A stretch of DNA of 64,000 nt, from NCBI RefSeq assembly GCF_036625275.1, contig NZ_JAZKUD010000003.1, positions 116,035-180,034 on the forward strand, given 5' to 3'. Below are positions 44,840 through 53,546 of the stretch, in pieces. Positions within the stretch are counted from its first letter, which is position 1. Each line of letters opens with the position of its first letter. The position numbers and the translations under genes were made by a program. Below the pieces are notes generated by a model. That model made no database searches and was not told the origin of the DNA. It was given only the letters and a program-made list of their open reading frames with translations. Origin of the DNA: Accumulibacter sp036625275 (GTDB taxonomy: Bacteria; Pseudomonadota; Gammaproteobacteria; Burkholderiales; Rhodocyclaceae).

Positions 44840-45976
44840 CTAATCACCCGTCACGGCGCGGCCGATCACCAGGCGCTGGATGTCGTTGGCCCCTTCGTAG
44901 ATCTGGCAGACACGGACGTCGCGATAGATCCGCTCGACCGGGAAGTCGCTGACATAGCCGTAGCCGCCGAGAATCTGGATGGCGTCGGAGCAGACTTTTT
45001 CGGCCATTTCGGAGGCGAACATCTTGGCCATCGACGCTTCCTTGAGGCAGGGCTTGCCGGCATCCTTGAAGGTCGCGGCTCGCCAGACCAGCAGACGGGC
45101 GGCATCGATCTGCGTTGCCATGTCGGCAAGACGGAAGCTCACCGCCTGATGTTCGATGATCGGCTTGCCGAAGGTTTCGCGTTCCTTGGCGTATTGCACC
45201 GCGGCTTCGAAAGCGGCACGCGCCATGCCGACCGACTGGGCGGCGATGCCGATGCGCCCGGCCTCGAGGTTCGACAGGGCAATCCGGTAGCCGTCGCCTT
45301 CCTTGCCGAGCAGGCAGGAAGCCGGGACCCGGCAGTTCTCGAAGAGGATCTGCGCAGTATCCGAAGCGCGCTGGCCCATCTTTTCCTCGATGCGCGCGAC
45401 GATGTAACCGGGAGTCGAGGTTGGCACCAGGAAACACGAGATGCCCTTCTTGCCGGCAGTCTTGTCGGTGACGGCAAAGACGATCGCTACCTGTGCGTAC
45501 TTGCCGGTGGTAATGAACTGCTTGACGCCGTTGAGGACGAAATGATCGCCATCGCGGTCGGCGCGGGTGGTGATGGCCGCTGCATCGGAGCCGGTATGCG
45601 GTTCGGTCAGGCAGAAACAGCCGAGCATCTCGCCGCGTGCCATGGGCTTGAGCCAGTTTTCCTTCTGTTCGTCGCTGCCGTACTTCAGGGTGATGCCGCA
45701 GGCCAGCGAATTCTGCACGCTGACGATCGTCGAGGTCGCGCCGTCGCCGGCGGCGATCTCTTCGATCACCAGCACCAGCGACAGGTAATCCATGCCGGCG
45801 CCACCCCATTGCTCGGGAACGACCATGCCAAGCGCACCGAGTTCGCCGAGTTCGCGCAGCGCGTCGGCCGGGAAGGTGTGATGGCGGTCCCACTCGGCAG
45901 CGTAGGGCGCCAGGCGTTCCTGCGCGAAAACGCGCAGCGAATCGCGGATCATTTCCTGTTCCTGTGTCAATATCAT
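44840..45976 (-). CDS. acyl-CoA dehydrogenase (short/branched-chain type)
   Basis: FAD enzyme of 378 residues that introduces the alpha-beta double bond in an acyl-CoA, passing electrons to ETF. The FAD-contact segment is FCLTEPHTGSDAAA, substrate/flavin segment FVLNGVKQFITTGKYA, and the catalytic Glu is in the canonical C-terminal position (CQIYEGANDIQRLVIGRAV). This matches butyryl-CoA/short-branched enzymes rather than isovaleryl-CoA dehydrogenase. Start ATG 45976 has AGGAG upstream and overlaps the EamA stop by 4 bases, giving an EamA-to-dehydrogenase operon. Confidence 0.93.
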   Translation of the reverse strand: MILTQEQEMIRDSLRVFAQERLAPYAAEWDRHHTFPADALRELGELGALGMVVPEQWGGAGMDYLSLVLVIEEIAAGDGATSTIVSVQNSLACGITLKYGSDEQKENWLKPMARGEMLGCFCLTEPHTGSDAAAITTRADRDGDHFVLNGVKQFITTGKYAQVAIVFAVTDKTAGKKGISCFLVPTSTPGYIVARIEEKMGQRASDTAQILFENCRVPASCLLGKEGDGYRIALSNLEAGRIGIAAQSVGMARAAFEAAVQYAKERETFGKPIIEHQAVSFRLADMATQIDAARLLVWRAATFKDAGKPCLKEASMAKMFASEMAEKVCSDAIQILGGYGYVSDFPVERIYRDVRVCQIYEGANDIQRLVIGRAVTGD

Positions 45977-46977
45977 TGGATTTTCTCCTTGCTGATGACG
46001 CCGGCCGCCAGACGCGCGCCGGCATGATTGGTGATGACGACCCCGGCGATGACCAGCGTGCCGCCGAACAGAATCACGACCCCGAGCCGTTCGTCGAGCA
46101 GCACGGCGCCGAGGATGACGGCGCTGACCGGGACCAGGTTGATGAACGCCGCCGAGCGCGTCGCGCCGATGCGTTGTACGGCTTCGGCGTACCAGGTGAA
46201 GGCAAGGGCCGTACCGAATAGCCCGAGGAAAACGATCGCGCTCAAGCCACGCCAGGTGATTTCCGTCAGCGCGAACAGCGAACCCTGCAGTAGCGCCGCA
46301 ACGGTCAGCATCCCCCAGCCGGTGAGACTGGCGCCGAAGGTCATCGCCAACGGCGACAGCGAGCGTGTGCCGCGCCGGCCGACGAAAGTATAAACCGCCC
46401 ACAGCACGCTGCAGCCGATGATCAGCCATTCGCCGAGACCCACCTTGCCGGTCAGCAGCAGACGGAGGTCGCCGTTGGTGACCACCAGCAGGCAGCCAAA
46501 CATCGCCAGCGCGATGCCGGCAGCCTTGGTCGACGACATCGGCGCCCTGAACAGCAGCCAGTCACCGGTCGCGACCACCGCCGGCGTCAGCGCCACCACC
46601 AGCGCGCCGCGTCCGGCCTCGATCATCTTCAAGCCGTAGAGAAAACACAGGTTATAGAGAAAGATGCCGCTCGCACCCAGCGCCGCGAGCGTCAGCCACT
46701 CCTTGAACGACCAGCGCGGCCAGCCTTCATGGATCACCACCAGCGTACCGAGGACCAGCGCCGCGAGCAGGAAGCGCCAACTGGCCACGGCCAGTGGCGA
46801 GGCTTCGCTGACCGCCACCCGGCCGGCAATCCAGGTTGCCCCCCAGACCAGGGCGGTGGCGAGCAGCTTGAGGTAGGTGGTGAGGGACGCCAGCGCCCGC
46901 TCGGCAGCTGCAGTCAAGGAGTCTCCGCGGTCGCGGCTGCGCTGCGGGAGAATCGGCAGGGGCAGGGAAGTGGCCAT
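45973..46977 (-). CDS. EamA/DMT-family transporter
   Basis: A 334-residue protein with ten membrane helices in two EamA repeats (ALVWGATWIAGRVAVSEASP in the first; LWAVYTFVGRRGTRSLSP in the second). Such drug/metabolite transporters usually export amino acids or metabolites. The start ATG 46977 gives a soluble lead of about 30 residues before the first helix. It overlaps the acyl-CoA dehydrogenase start (ATGA), implying that the exporter and the dehydrogenase are made together; whether their substrates are linked is unknown. Confidence 0.88.
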   Translation of the reverse strand: MATSLPLPILPQRSRDRGDSLTAAAERALASLTTYLKLLATALVWGATWIAGRVAVSEASPLAVASWRFLLAALVLGTLVVIHEGWPRWSFKEWLTLAALGASGIFLYNLCFLYGLKMIEAGRGALVVALTPAVVATGDWLLFRAPMSSTKAAGIALAMFGCLLVVTNGDLRLLLTGKVGLGEWLIIGCSVLWAVYTFVGRRGTRSLSPLAMTFGASLTGWGMLTVAALLQGSLFALTEITWRGLSAIVFLGLFGTALAFTWYAEAVQRIGATRSAAFINLVPVSAVILGAVLLDERLGVVILFGGTLVIAGVVITNHAGARLAAGVISKEKIQ

Positions 46978-47023
46978 GAAAGGGGCATGGCAGGATTTTT
47001 CATGTGCACGTTGCGTCTGCGAC

Positions 47024-48166
47024 TCAGACCTGCAGCCCCGCGAGTGCCGCGAGATAATTCGGCAGCAGGTCTTCGTGACGGTGCACCGTGAACCCGAGAT
47101 CACGCATCAGTCCATCGCGCAGGCCGTAGATCCAGCCGTGCACGGTCAGCGGCTGGCCGCGCTGCCAGGCGTCCTGGATGACGAAGGTCTGGCAGACGTT
47201 AGCCACCTGTTCGAGGACATTGAGTTCGCAAAGTCGATCATGTTGCTGCTCTGGCGGCAGGGTATCGACCAGTGCCAGATGTTTGTCGTGCACGTCGCGG
47301 ACATGCCGCAGCCAGATGTCGACCAGCCCGGCACGATCCCGATTGAGTGCCGCCTTGACGCCACCGCAACCGTAGTGGCCAACGACCATGACGTGTCTGA
47401 CCTTGAGGACATCGACGGCGAACTGGATCACCGACAGGCAGTTGAGATCGGTATGTACGACGACGTTGGCGACGTTGCGGTGGACGAAAAGCTCGCCCGG
47501 CAGTAGCCCGACGATCTCATTGGCCGGCACGCGCGAATCCGAGCAGCCGATCCACAGGTATTGAGGTGTCTGCAGGCGCGACAGTTTGAGGAAGTATCCC
47601 GGATCGATCTCCTGCATGCGACTCGACCAGGCGCGGTTGAAGTCGAACAGGTGAAAGAGGTTTTCGTTGACGACGGCTTCCTCCGACCAGTTTTCGAGAT
47701 CGAGGGCGAGAAACATCGTGCCTTCCAGCGGCGTCTGGTAATAGGCCGGCGTTTCCTTGAAACCCAGTTCGCGGTAGAGCTTGACCGCAACGCGCATGGT
47801 TGGCAGCGTGTCGAGCAGCAGCTTGCGGTAGCCGATTTCCTTGGCCGCCTTGATCGCCGCCATCGTCAGGGCGCGGCCGATCCCAGAACTGCGCTGGCTG
47901 GGTTCGACATACAGCCGCTTCAGTTCGCAAAGACCCCTTGAGAAGGGCCGAATACCGACGCAGCCAGCCGGCTGTCCGTCGCGTTCGGCATAGAACAGGC
48001 GACCGTCAGGCTGGGCGTAGGCGCCCGGTAGCGATGCCATTTCCGCTTCGAAATTCTGGAAACACAGGTCGACGCCGAGCCACGCGGCGTAATTGCGGAA
48101 GAACTGGCGAACGTGGTCGATGGCGGTGGTGTCGTTAGCGCTGAGGGCGCGCAGCGTGCAGGTCAT
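47024..48166 (-). CDS. GNAT acetyltransferase fused to beta-carbonic anhydrase
   Basis: One continuous 380-residue frame with two enzymes. Residues 1 to about 158 form a GNAT N-acyltransferase: ELKRLYVEPS then QRSSGIGRAL (acetyl-CoA pyrophosphate-binding loop, 91-100) and the KLYRELGFKETP end. Residues about 166-380 are a complete Can-type beta-carbonic anhydrase: zinc ligands Cys208 and Asp210 (CSDSR), His264 and Cys267 (GHYGCGG), plus ELFVHRNVANVVVHTDLNCL and LTVHGWIYGLRDGL. No stop or frame change separates them. The carbonic anhydrase half supplies or consumes bicarbonate; the substrate of the acyltransferase half is unknown. It lies 46 bases upstream of eamA on the same strand. Confidence 0.93.
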   Translation of the reverse strand: MTCTLRALSANDTTAIDHVRQFFRNYAAWLGVDLCFQNFEAEMASLPGAYAQPDGRLFYAERDGQPAGCVGIRPFSRGLCELKRLYVEPSQRSSGIGRALTMAAIKAAKEIGYRKLLLDTLPTMRVAVKLYRELGFKETPAYYQTPLEGTMFLALDLENWSEEAVVNENLFHLFDFNRAWSSRMQEIDPGYFLKLSRLQTPQYLWIGCSDSRVPANEIVGLLPGELFVHRNVANVVVHTDLNCLSVIQFAVDVLKVRHVMVVGHYGCGGVKAALNRDRAGLVDIWLRHVRDVHDKHLALVDTLPPEQQHDRLCELNVLEQVANVCQTFVIQDAWQRGQPLTVHGWIYGLRDGLMRDLGFTVHRHEDLLPNYLAALAGLQV

Positions 48167-48211
48167 GATCTTACTGGCGGTCCATAGAGGGTTTGGTTGG
48201 ATAGCGAGGTT

Positions 48212-49375
48212 TTACAGCGTTTCGGCAAAAAGCTCCCGGCCGATCAGCATGCGGCGGATTTCCGATGTGCCGGCACCGATCTCGTAGAGCTTGGCATCGC
48301 GCCACAGGCGACCCGCCGGGTACTCATTGATGTAGCCATTGCCGCCGAGGATCTGGATCGCCTCGCCGGCCATCCAGGTCGCCTTTTCGGCCGCGTACAG
48401 AATGGCCCCGGCGGCGTCCTTGCGCGTCGTTTCGCCGCGATCGCAAGCCGCGCCCACGGCATAGACGTAGGCGCGGCAGACGTTGAAGGTGGTGTACAGA
48501 TCGGCGATCTTGCCCTGCATCAACTGGAATTCACCGATCGATTGGCCGAACTGCTGGCGGTCATGGATGTAGGGCAGGACCAGATCCATGACCGCGGCCA
48601 TGATTCCCAACGGACCGCCGGCGAGCACCGCGCGTTCGTAGTCGAGGCCGCTCATCAGCACGCGCACGCCGCCGTTCAACTGGCCGAGGACATTTTCTTC
48701 GGGCACTTCACAGTCATCGAAAAACAGCGGATAGGTGTTCGATCCGCGCATGCCGAGCTTGTCGAGTTTGGTCCCGCAGGAGAAACCTGGCATTCCCTTT
48801 TCCACGATGAAAGCGGTGATGCCTTTCGAGCCGGCTTCGCGGTCGGTCTTGGCGTAGACCACCAGCGTGTCGGCGTCCCCGCCGTTGGTGATCCACATCT
48901 TGCCGCCATTGAGGACGAAGCGGTCGCCCTGGCGCTCGGCGTGCAATTTCATGCTGACCACGTCCGAACCGGCGTTGGCTTCCGACATCGCGAGTGCCCC
49001 GACGTGTTCTCCGGAAATCAGTCTGGGCAGATAGCGGTCTTTCTGTGCGGCATTGCCATTGCGGCGAATCTGATTGACGCAGAGATTCGAGTGCGCGCCG
49101 TAGGAGAGGGCCACACTCGCCGAAGCCCGGGAGATTTCTTCCATGGCGATGATGTGTGCGAGGTAGCCGAGCCCGCTGCCGCCGTACTCCTCCTCGGCGG
49201 TGATGCCGAGCAGGCCCATGCGACCCAGCTTCTGCCAAAGATCGGCGGGAAAGACGTTGTCGCGATCGATGGCTTCGGCGCGCGGCCTGATTTCGGCAGC
49301 GGCAAAAGCCTGAACGGTTGCCCGCAGCATGTCGATGGTTTCGCCGTGGGCAAAATTTAGGCTCGGGTAGGGCAT
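48212..49375 (-). CDS. isovaleryl-CoA dehydrogenase type acyl-CoA dehydrogenase
   Basis: A 387-residue FAD enzyme of leucine degradation, oxidising isovaleryl-CoA to 3-methylcrotonyl-CoA. The catalytic Glu is in the helix GLDYERAVLAGGPLGIM, the position used by isovaleryl-CoA dehydrogenases, while the canonical C-terminal position is not Glu (KLYEIGAGTSEIRRMLIGRE). FAD segment ALAMSEANAGSDVVSM and FVLNGGKMWITNGGDADT also fit. Downstream leucine-pathway genes (methylcrotonyl-CoA carboxylase) are not in the window. It is 45 bases upstream of the GNAT-carbonic anhydrase gene. Confidence 0.92.
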   Translation of the reverse strand: MPYPSLNFAHGETIDMLRATVQAFAAAEIRPRAEAIDRDNVFPADLWQKLGRMGLLGITAEEEYGGSGLGYLAHIIAMEEISRASASVALSYGAHSNLCVNQIRRNGNAAQKDRYLPRLISGEHVGALAMSEANAGSDVVSMKLHAERQGDRFVLNGGKMWITNGGDADTLVVYAKTDREAGSKGITAFIVEKGMPGFSCGTKLDKLGMRGSNTYPLFFDDCEVPEENVLGQLNGGVRVLMSGLDYERAVLAGGPLGIMAAVMDLVLPYIHDRQQFGQSIGEFQLMQGKIADLYTTFNVCRAYVYAVGAACDRGETTRKDAAGAILYAAEKATWMAGEAIQILGGNGYINEYPAGRLWRDAKLYEIGAGTSEIRRMLIGRELFAETL

Positions 49376-49383
49376 GTCTGTCG

Positions 49384-49680
49384 TTCCTTGTGAATGGGAA
49401 AGTCGCGTTAATGTGAAAATCGCGTATGCGACTCACGAACCTCCCCTCTCGCGGAGAACGAAGGCGAGGTTTCGCGGAGCACTGCTCCGTGCCGCCGTAG
49501 CCGGCCCGCGATGCAGCGCGGGCCGTGGGAAGAGTTGGGGGGCGAGATGGGGAATTCGCGGAGCCTCTGCTCCGCGCCCATCGAGCGATTCCGGCGTGCC
49601 AGCCGGACTGCGCCCTGCAAGGGAGGGAAACGGTCATGACTTTGATGATCGGGGGTGCCTGGAAACGGTCATGACCGTCA
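49384..49680 (+). repeat. dispersed palindromic repeat, extended copy
   Basis: This copy fills the gap between the isovaleryl-CoA dehydrogenase and thioesterase genes. It has the head hairpin (ATCGCGTATGCGACT), the CGGAGCACTGCTCCG palindrome (about 49477-49492), the GGCCCGCG/CGCGGGCC inverted repeat (about 49501-49523), then an additional piece with a second GCGGAGCCTCTGCTCCGC palindrome (about 49558-49576), and finally the CGGTCATGACTTTGATGATC tail. The tail word CGGTCATGAC is repeated at its end. Confidence 0.85.
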
Positions 49681-50127
49681 GGTTTTGGCGGGGTGTTTGC
49701 CATGCACCGCCATAATGGTCTGCTGCATCAGCGCGCACAGGTTCTTCCGGCCATGGCTGACGGCAAACACTTCGGCGCGGGTCACGATCAGTGTTCGCCC
49801 GTAGCGGATCACCGATCCCTCGGCAATCAACAGTTGTCCTTCGGCCGGGGCTAGCAGGTTGAGTTTGTACTCGACGGTCAATACCTCGGTGTCGGCCGCC
49901 GTCAGGGTGTTGGCGGCGTAACCCGCCGCCGAATCGGCAATCATGCCGACGACGCCGCCGTGAATGTAGCCGTGCTGCTGTGTGACTTCGGGTTTGTACG
50001 GCAGATGAATCTCGGTGTAACCTGCCTCGACCACCGCCATGCGGGCGCCGATCAGATTCATGGCCTGTTGCCGCGCAAAGCTGGCGCGGACGCGTTCGGC
50101 AAAGTGGGAATCCTGGGCTTTGTGCAT
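49678..50127 (-). CDS. PaaI-type hotdog-fold thioesterase
   Basis: A 149-residue hotdog protein. The family signature is EVTQQHGYIHGGVVGMIADS with the catalytic-site HGG and the Asp of ADSAAGYAA. Such thioesterases release CoA from aromatic or medium acyl-CoAs. ATG 50127 is preferred to the in-frame ATG 50175 because the family homology begins there. It lies beyond the repeat from the acyl-CoA dehydrogenase gene on the same strand, which fits a shared acyl-CoA context. Confidence 0.87.
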   Translation of the reverse strand: MHKAQDSHFAERVRASFARQQAMNLIGARMAVVEAGYTEIHLPYKPEVTQQHGYIHGGVVGMIADSAAGYAANTLTAADTEVLTVEYKLNLLAPAEGQLLIAEGSVIRYGRTLIVTRAEVFAVSHGRKNLCALMQQTIMAVHGKHPAKT

Positions 50128-50288
50128 GGCTGCGAATTGTAATCTCTGGAAGCTTGTGCCGAGTTGCCTCGGCACGGGACGGCACGAAAGGAATCACGTG
50201 TAGAATGGTGCAGCTCGGCGCTGGCGGCAGTCAGCCCCCGAGCGCGTCCAGTGTATAGATTTCAGCGTTTTTTACAATCCGCCCCGAG

Positions 50289-51338
50289 ATGCTGCCAGAT
50301 TACCCTTTTGCCACCCCGCCCGCCGCTGGCGAGACCTTCGAGGTTTCTCCGGGTATCCACTGGCTGCGGATGCCGTTGCCCTTCGCCCTCGACCACATCA
50401 ACCTCTGGCTGCTCGAAGACGATGCCGGGTGGACCATCGTCGACACCGGTTTTGCACTCGAGACGGTCAAGGAATACTGGCAGAGCATCCTCTTCCGTCT
50501 GACCACCACGGCGCGTGGCGGAAAAATCGTTCGCATCATCGTCACGCATTTCCACCCTGATCACCTCGGCCTCGCCGCCTGGTTGCAGGAGCGCACCGGT
50601 GCGCCGGTGTGCATGACGGTGGGCGAGTATCTGACGGCACATGCAGTCTGGCACGAGGTGGGCGGCCACGGCAATCAGCCGATGTTGCAGCAGTTTCGTG
50701 CGCACGGCCTCGATGCCGATCGCTGCGCGGCACTGGAACGTCGCCGCGGTGGCTACAACCGCGGTGTACCGAGCCTGCCGACGCATTACCAGCGCCTGTT
50801 TGGCGGCGACCAGGTGGCCATTGGCGGACATCGCTGGCAAGTCCGCATTGGTTTCGGCCATTCGCCGGAACATGCGGCGCTCTACTGCGCAGAACTTGGC
50901 GTGTTGATCTCCGGCGACATGCTCTTACCGAAGATCTCGACCAATGTCAGCGTCCTTGCCGTCACCCCCCTGGCCGACTCGCTCGGCGACTATCTGCAGT
51001 CGATCGATCACTATCGCGAACTGCCTGCCGGAACCCTGGTCCTTCCCTCGCATGGACTACCTTTCTACGGCATCGAGAACCGGGTCAAGGCGCTGCACGC
51101 ACACCACCAGGAGCGCTTGCAGGTGCTTGAAGAGCACTGCACCACGCCGCGCAGCGCTGCCGAGCTATTGATGACCTTGTTCTCGCGGGATCTCGATCCG
51201 CATCAGACGATGTTCGCCATGGGCGAAGCGATAGCGCACCTGAATCGACTCGAATATGCCGGACGTCTGCTGCGCGTCGAAGACGCGCATGGGCTGGTCC
51301 GTTTTGTCCGGAGGCAGGCCGCGGTATCGTCCGCCTGA
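50289..51338 (+). CDS. metallo-beta-lactamase-fold hydrolase
   Basis: A 349-residue MBL-fold enzyme with the metal motif THFHPDH (His87, His89, Asp91, His92), a later His in FGHSPEHAALY, Asp in VLISGDMLLPKIS and His in LVLPSHGLPFYG. A C-terminal winged-helix-like domain (about 265-349, EEHCTTPRSAAELLMTLFSR) is typical of the LACTB2/CPS-like subgroup that hydrolyses thioesters or nucleic acids. It is divergent from the thioesterase with 161 bases between starts. Substrate not determinable. Confidence 0.87.
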   Translation: MLPDYPFATPPAAGETFEVSPGIHWLRMPLPFALDHINLWLLEDDAGWTIVDTGFALETVKEYWQSILFRLTTTARGGKIVRIIVTHFHPDHLGLAAWLQERTGAPVCMTVGEYLTAHAVWHEVGGHGNQPMLQQFRAHGLDADRCAALERRRGGYNRGVPSLPTHYQRLFGGDQVAIGGHRWQVRIGFGHSPEHAALYCAELGVLISGDMLLPKISTNVSVLAVTPLADSLGDYLQSIDHYRELPAGTLVLPSHGLPFYGIENRVKALHAHHQERLQVLEEHCTTPRSAAELLMTLFSRDLDPHQTMFAMGEAIAHLNRLEYAGRLLRVEDAHGLVRFVRRQAAVSSA

Positions 51339-51819
51339 CCCGGAAACCTCCGGGGGAGCTTGTTTCAGGTATGTGCGGCGCGCCAGTCGGCCAGCGCTGC
51401 GAGGGCCAGGTCGAAGGTCGGCAGGAGATCGACGCCGTCCGGTTTGACCAATCGCTGGATGCCGGCGCCCTCAGCCCAGAGGGCTGCTTCCGGTGGCAGA
51501 ACCATCCGCAACTGTATATGAAACTGCCCGTACTCGGGGCCGTGATGCGTGGCCTGCGAAAGGTACTGGCCGCCTGACAGGGTCGGGCTGCGAGCCGGAT
51601 GGTGGCAGGTCCGGCTGCCAGGCACGGCGCGGCAAGCGCCCGGACTGGTGTCGCCGATTCGCTGGCTCGACTGACGGCGACGGGTAGAGCGGCCTCGCCA
51701 GGGGCGTTCGCAAAGCGGCCGGGGTCTTTTCGGCCATCATGAGCGAGACGTGACCCAGGCTGCGGAAGAAGACGATGCCGACTCCTGTCATGATTCTGGT
51801 TAAACCTGGTGGCCTGACG
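51339..51819. other. gene-poor spacer with a weak minus-strand frame
   Basis: No recognised gene in 481 bases. A minus-strand frame at 51365-51625 (86 codons) ends in RLVKPDGVDLLPTFDLALAA, which looks protein-like but belongs to no family I know and lacks a clear ribosome-binding site; it may be a gene remnant. Confidence 0.4.
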
Positions 51820-51963
51820 CTACTTCTCGTTGCGCCAGTCGCGCAGCGTTTCCTTGCGCGGCAGGGGCGCGTCCTTGTGGGCACGACGATCGTGGATGAG
51901 TGGCAGCGCGGCGCCGAGAACGAAAACGATGCAAATGCCAAAAATGATCCAGCCTGCGTTCAT
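51820..51963 (-). CDS. 47-residue single-helix membrane protein
   Basis: A small gene with an excellent Shine-Dalgarno (GGAGGGG, 3 bases before ATG 51963). The product starts MNAGWIIFGICIVFVLGAAL with one hydrophobic helix (residues 4-22) and ends in a charged tail (IHDRRAHKDAPLPRKETLRD). This is the layout of small bitopic inner-membrane proteins that modulate larger partners. It lies 51 bases downstream of the stomatin-like gene on the same strand, so a role in that complex is possible but unproven. Confidence 0.7.
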   Translation of the reverse strand: MNAGWIIFGICIVFVLGAALPLIHDRRAHKDAPLPRKETLRDWRNEK

Positions 51964-52014
51964 TGCCCCTCCATTATCGTGAGGGCGAGGGAAACGGAGA
52001 TGACTTGCCGGAAG

Positions 52015-52881
52015 TCACTGACCGTTCCTGCTTACTCGCTGGAAAAGTCCGCGCAAGGTGTTCTGAATGTCGGCAGGCAGGAGGACGATCTTGGCGTTGT
52101 CGGACTCGGCGATCTTGCTGAGACTGGTGATGTATTTCTCGCCGAGCAGATAGAGCATCGGTAGTTCGTTGTCGCCAAAAGCACGATTCACCTTGGTGAT
52201 CGCCTGCGAAGAAGCCTCGGCAAGGGTCACCTGCGCTGCAGCATCGCGCTTGGCCGATTCCAGGCGTGCTTCGGCGGTGAGGATCATCGACTGCTTTTCG
52301 CCTTCGGCACGGGTGACCATCGCCTTGCGCTCCCGCTCGGCCGAGGCCTGCATTTCCATTGCGCGCTGCATCGACTGCGAGGGTTTGATGTCCTGGATTT
52401 CAACCGACTTGACGGTCAGTCCCCAGTCCAGTGCTTCGTCGGCAACACCGGCTTTGAGACGTGCCTTGATGGTATCCCGCGATGACAGCGCCTGGTCCAG
52501 CTCCATTTCACCGACAATTGAGCGCAGGGTGGTCATGATCATGTTGCGGATCGCTTCAGAGTAATCCTGAACGCCATAAACGGCTTTTACCGGGTCGGTG
52601 ACCTTGATGAAGGCGATGGCATTGACCACGATCACCGCGTTATCCCGTGTAATTACCTCCTGCTCCTGGACATCGAGAATGATGTCCTTGGTAGTGACCT
52701 TGTAGGAGACGATGTCGATGTAGGGAATGATAAAGCGCAGTCCTGGCAGCAGCGTGCTATGGTACTTGCCGAGGCGCTGCACGACCCACTCCTCGCCTTG
52801 CGGAACGATACGAACGCCATTGGCGACGGTGACCGCGACAAAGATGAGGAGAACAATCGAAAATATGGTCATACCAGTCAT
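52015..52881 (-). CDS. SPFH/Band 7 (stomatin, paraslipin) protein
   Basis: A 288-residue inner-membrane-anchored SPFH protein. One N-terminal helix (IFSIVLLIFVAVTVANGV), then the Band 7 domain (about 25-180: RIVPQGEEWVVQRLGKYHST, VITRDNAVIVVNAIAFIKV) and a C-terminal coiled coil rich in Ala/Glu (RERKAMVTRAEGEKQSMILT). Such proteins oligomerise into rings that organise membrane domains and usually work with an NfeD partner, which here overlaps its start by 4 bases. Resembles QmcA more than HflK/HflC. Confidence 0.93.
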   Translation of the reverse strand: MTGMTIFSIVLLIFVAVTVANGVRIVPQGEEWVVQRLGKYHSTLLPGLRFIIPYIDIVSYKVTTKDIILDVQEQEVITRDNAVIVVNAIAFIKVTDPVKAVYGVQDYSEAIRNMIMTTLRSIVGEMELDQALSSRDTIKARLKAGVADEALDWGLTVKSVEIQDIKPSQSMQRAMEMQASAERERKAMVTRAEGEKQSMILTAEARLESAKRDAAAQVTLAEASSQAITKVNRAFGDNELPMLYLLGEKYITSLSKIAESDNAKIVLLPADIQNTLRGLFQRVSRNGQ

Positions 52882-53324
52882 CTTGCTTGCTCCACTTTGA
52901 TGTAACTGCCTTCAACAGCGACGATGCGAACCCGTTCACCCGCCCTGATCGCTGTGTCGGCGTAACACTCCCAGACGTCGGCGCCGAGAATCGGCTTCTG
53001 GAAACGCACCTGGGCACGGGTATCCGGGGTGATTCCGGTGATCAGGACGCCGACCTCACCGCCCACGCTGGCGGCCGAGGTGCCGATGGCAGTCCTTGTG
53101 CGTGGTTTGAGATAGCGAAACCAGAGACCGACCAGCATGGCCGAGAGCGCTGCCCAGAGCAGGATTTGGCTTGCCAGGGCAAGCTCCGGCGCGGCCAGCA
53201 GGATGACGCCGACGGCTGCCGCCGCGATGCCAAACCAGACCAGAAAAAATGCCGGGATGGCTATTTCGGCCATCGTCAGGATCAGTCCGAGGACCATCCA
53301 GTGCCACCATTCGGGCGAAAACAT
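52878..53324 (-). CDS. NfeD-family membrane protein
   Basis: A 148-residue short NfeD protein without the N-terminal protease domain: three or four membrane helices (about 8-75: MVLGLILTMAEIAIPAFFLV, GIAAAAVGVILLAA, QILLWAALSAMLVGLWF) followed by a small OB-fold (about 85-148: GEVGVLITGITPDTRAQVRF ... VRIVAVEGSYIKVE). It overlaps the stomatin start (ATGA) and is the first gene of the pair. The start ATG 53324 has GGAG/AAGG upstream. Confidence 0.92.
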   Translation of the reverse strand: MFSPEWWHWMVLGLILTMAEIAIPAFFLVWFGIAAAAVGVILLAAPELALASQILLWAALSAMLVGLWFRYLKPRTRTAIGTSAASVGGEVGVLITGITPDTRAQVRFQKPILGADVWECYADTAIRAGERVRIVAVEGSYIKVEQAR

Positions 53325-53546
53325 AGCGCCTTTCTCCGTCTGCCCGCACCGGATGGCGGCGGTACCTCGCCGCAGTACCTGCAATCACCGATCACCCGTG
53401 CCAGGATACAGGTCGATTAGACGCCATAACGCCGCCGCTGGCAAGTCACCCCATGAAATCCCTGGCAAACGACAGTTCTGCAGCTTCGGGGAAGGACTGG
53501 AGCGGGCTCCTGGGGGTACGAGTTTCCCTTGCGCCTGGTGTGGGTG

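Noticed and set aside
51365..51625. An 86-codon minus-strand gene
   Set aside because: Part of it looks protein-like, but there is no ribosome-binding site and no known family; it is noted only in the description of the spacer.
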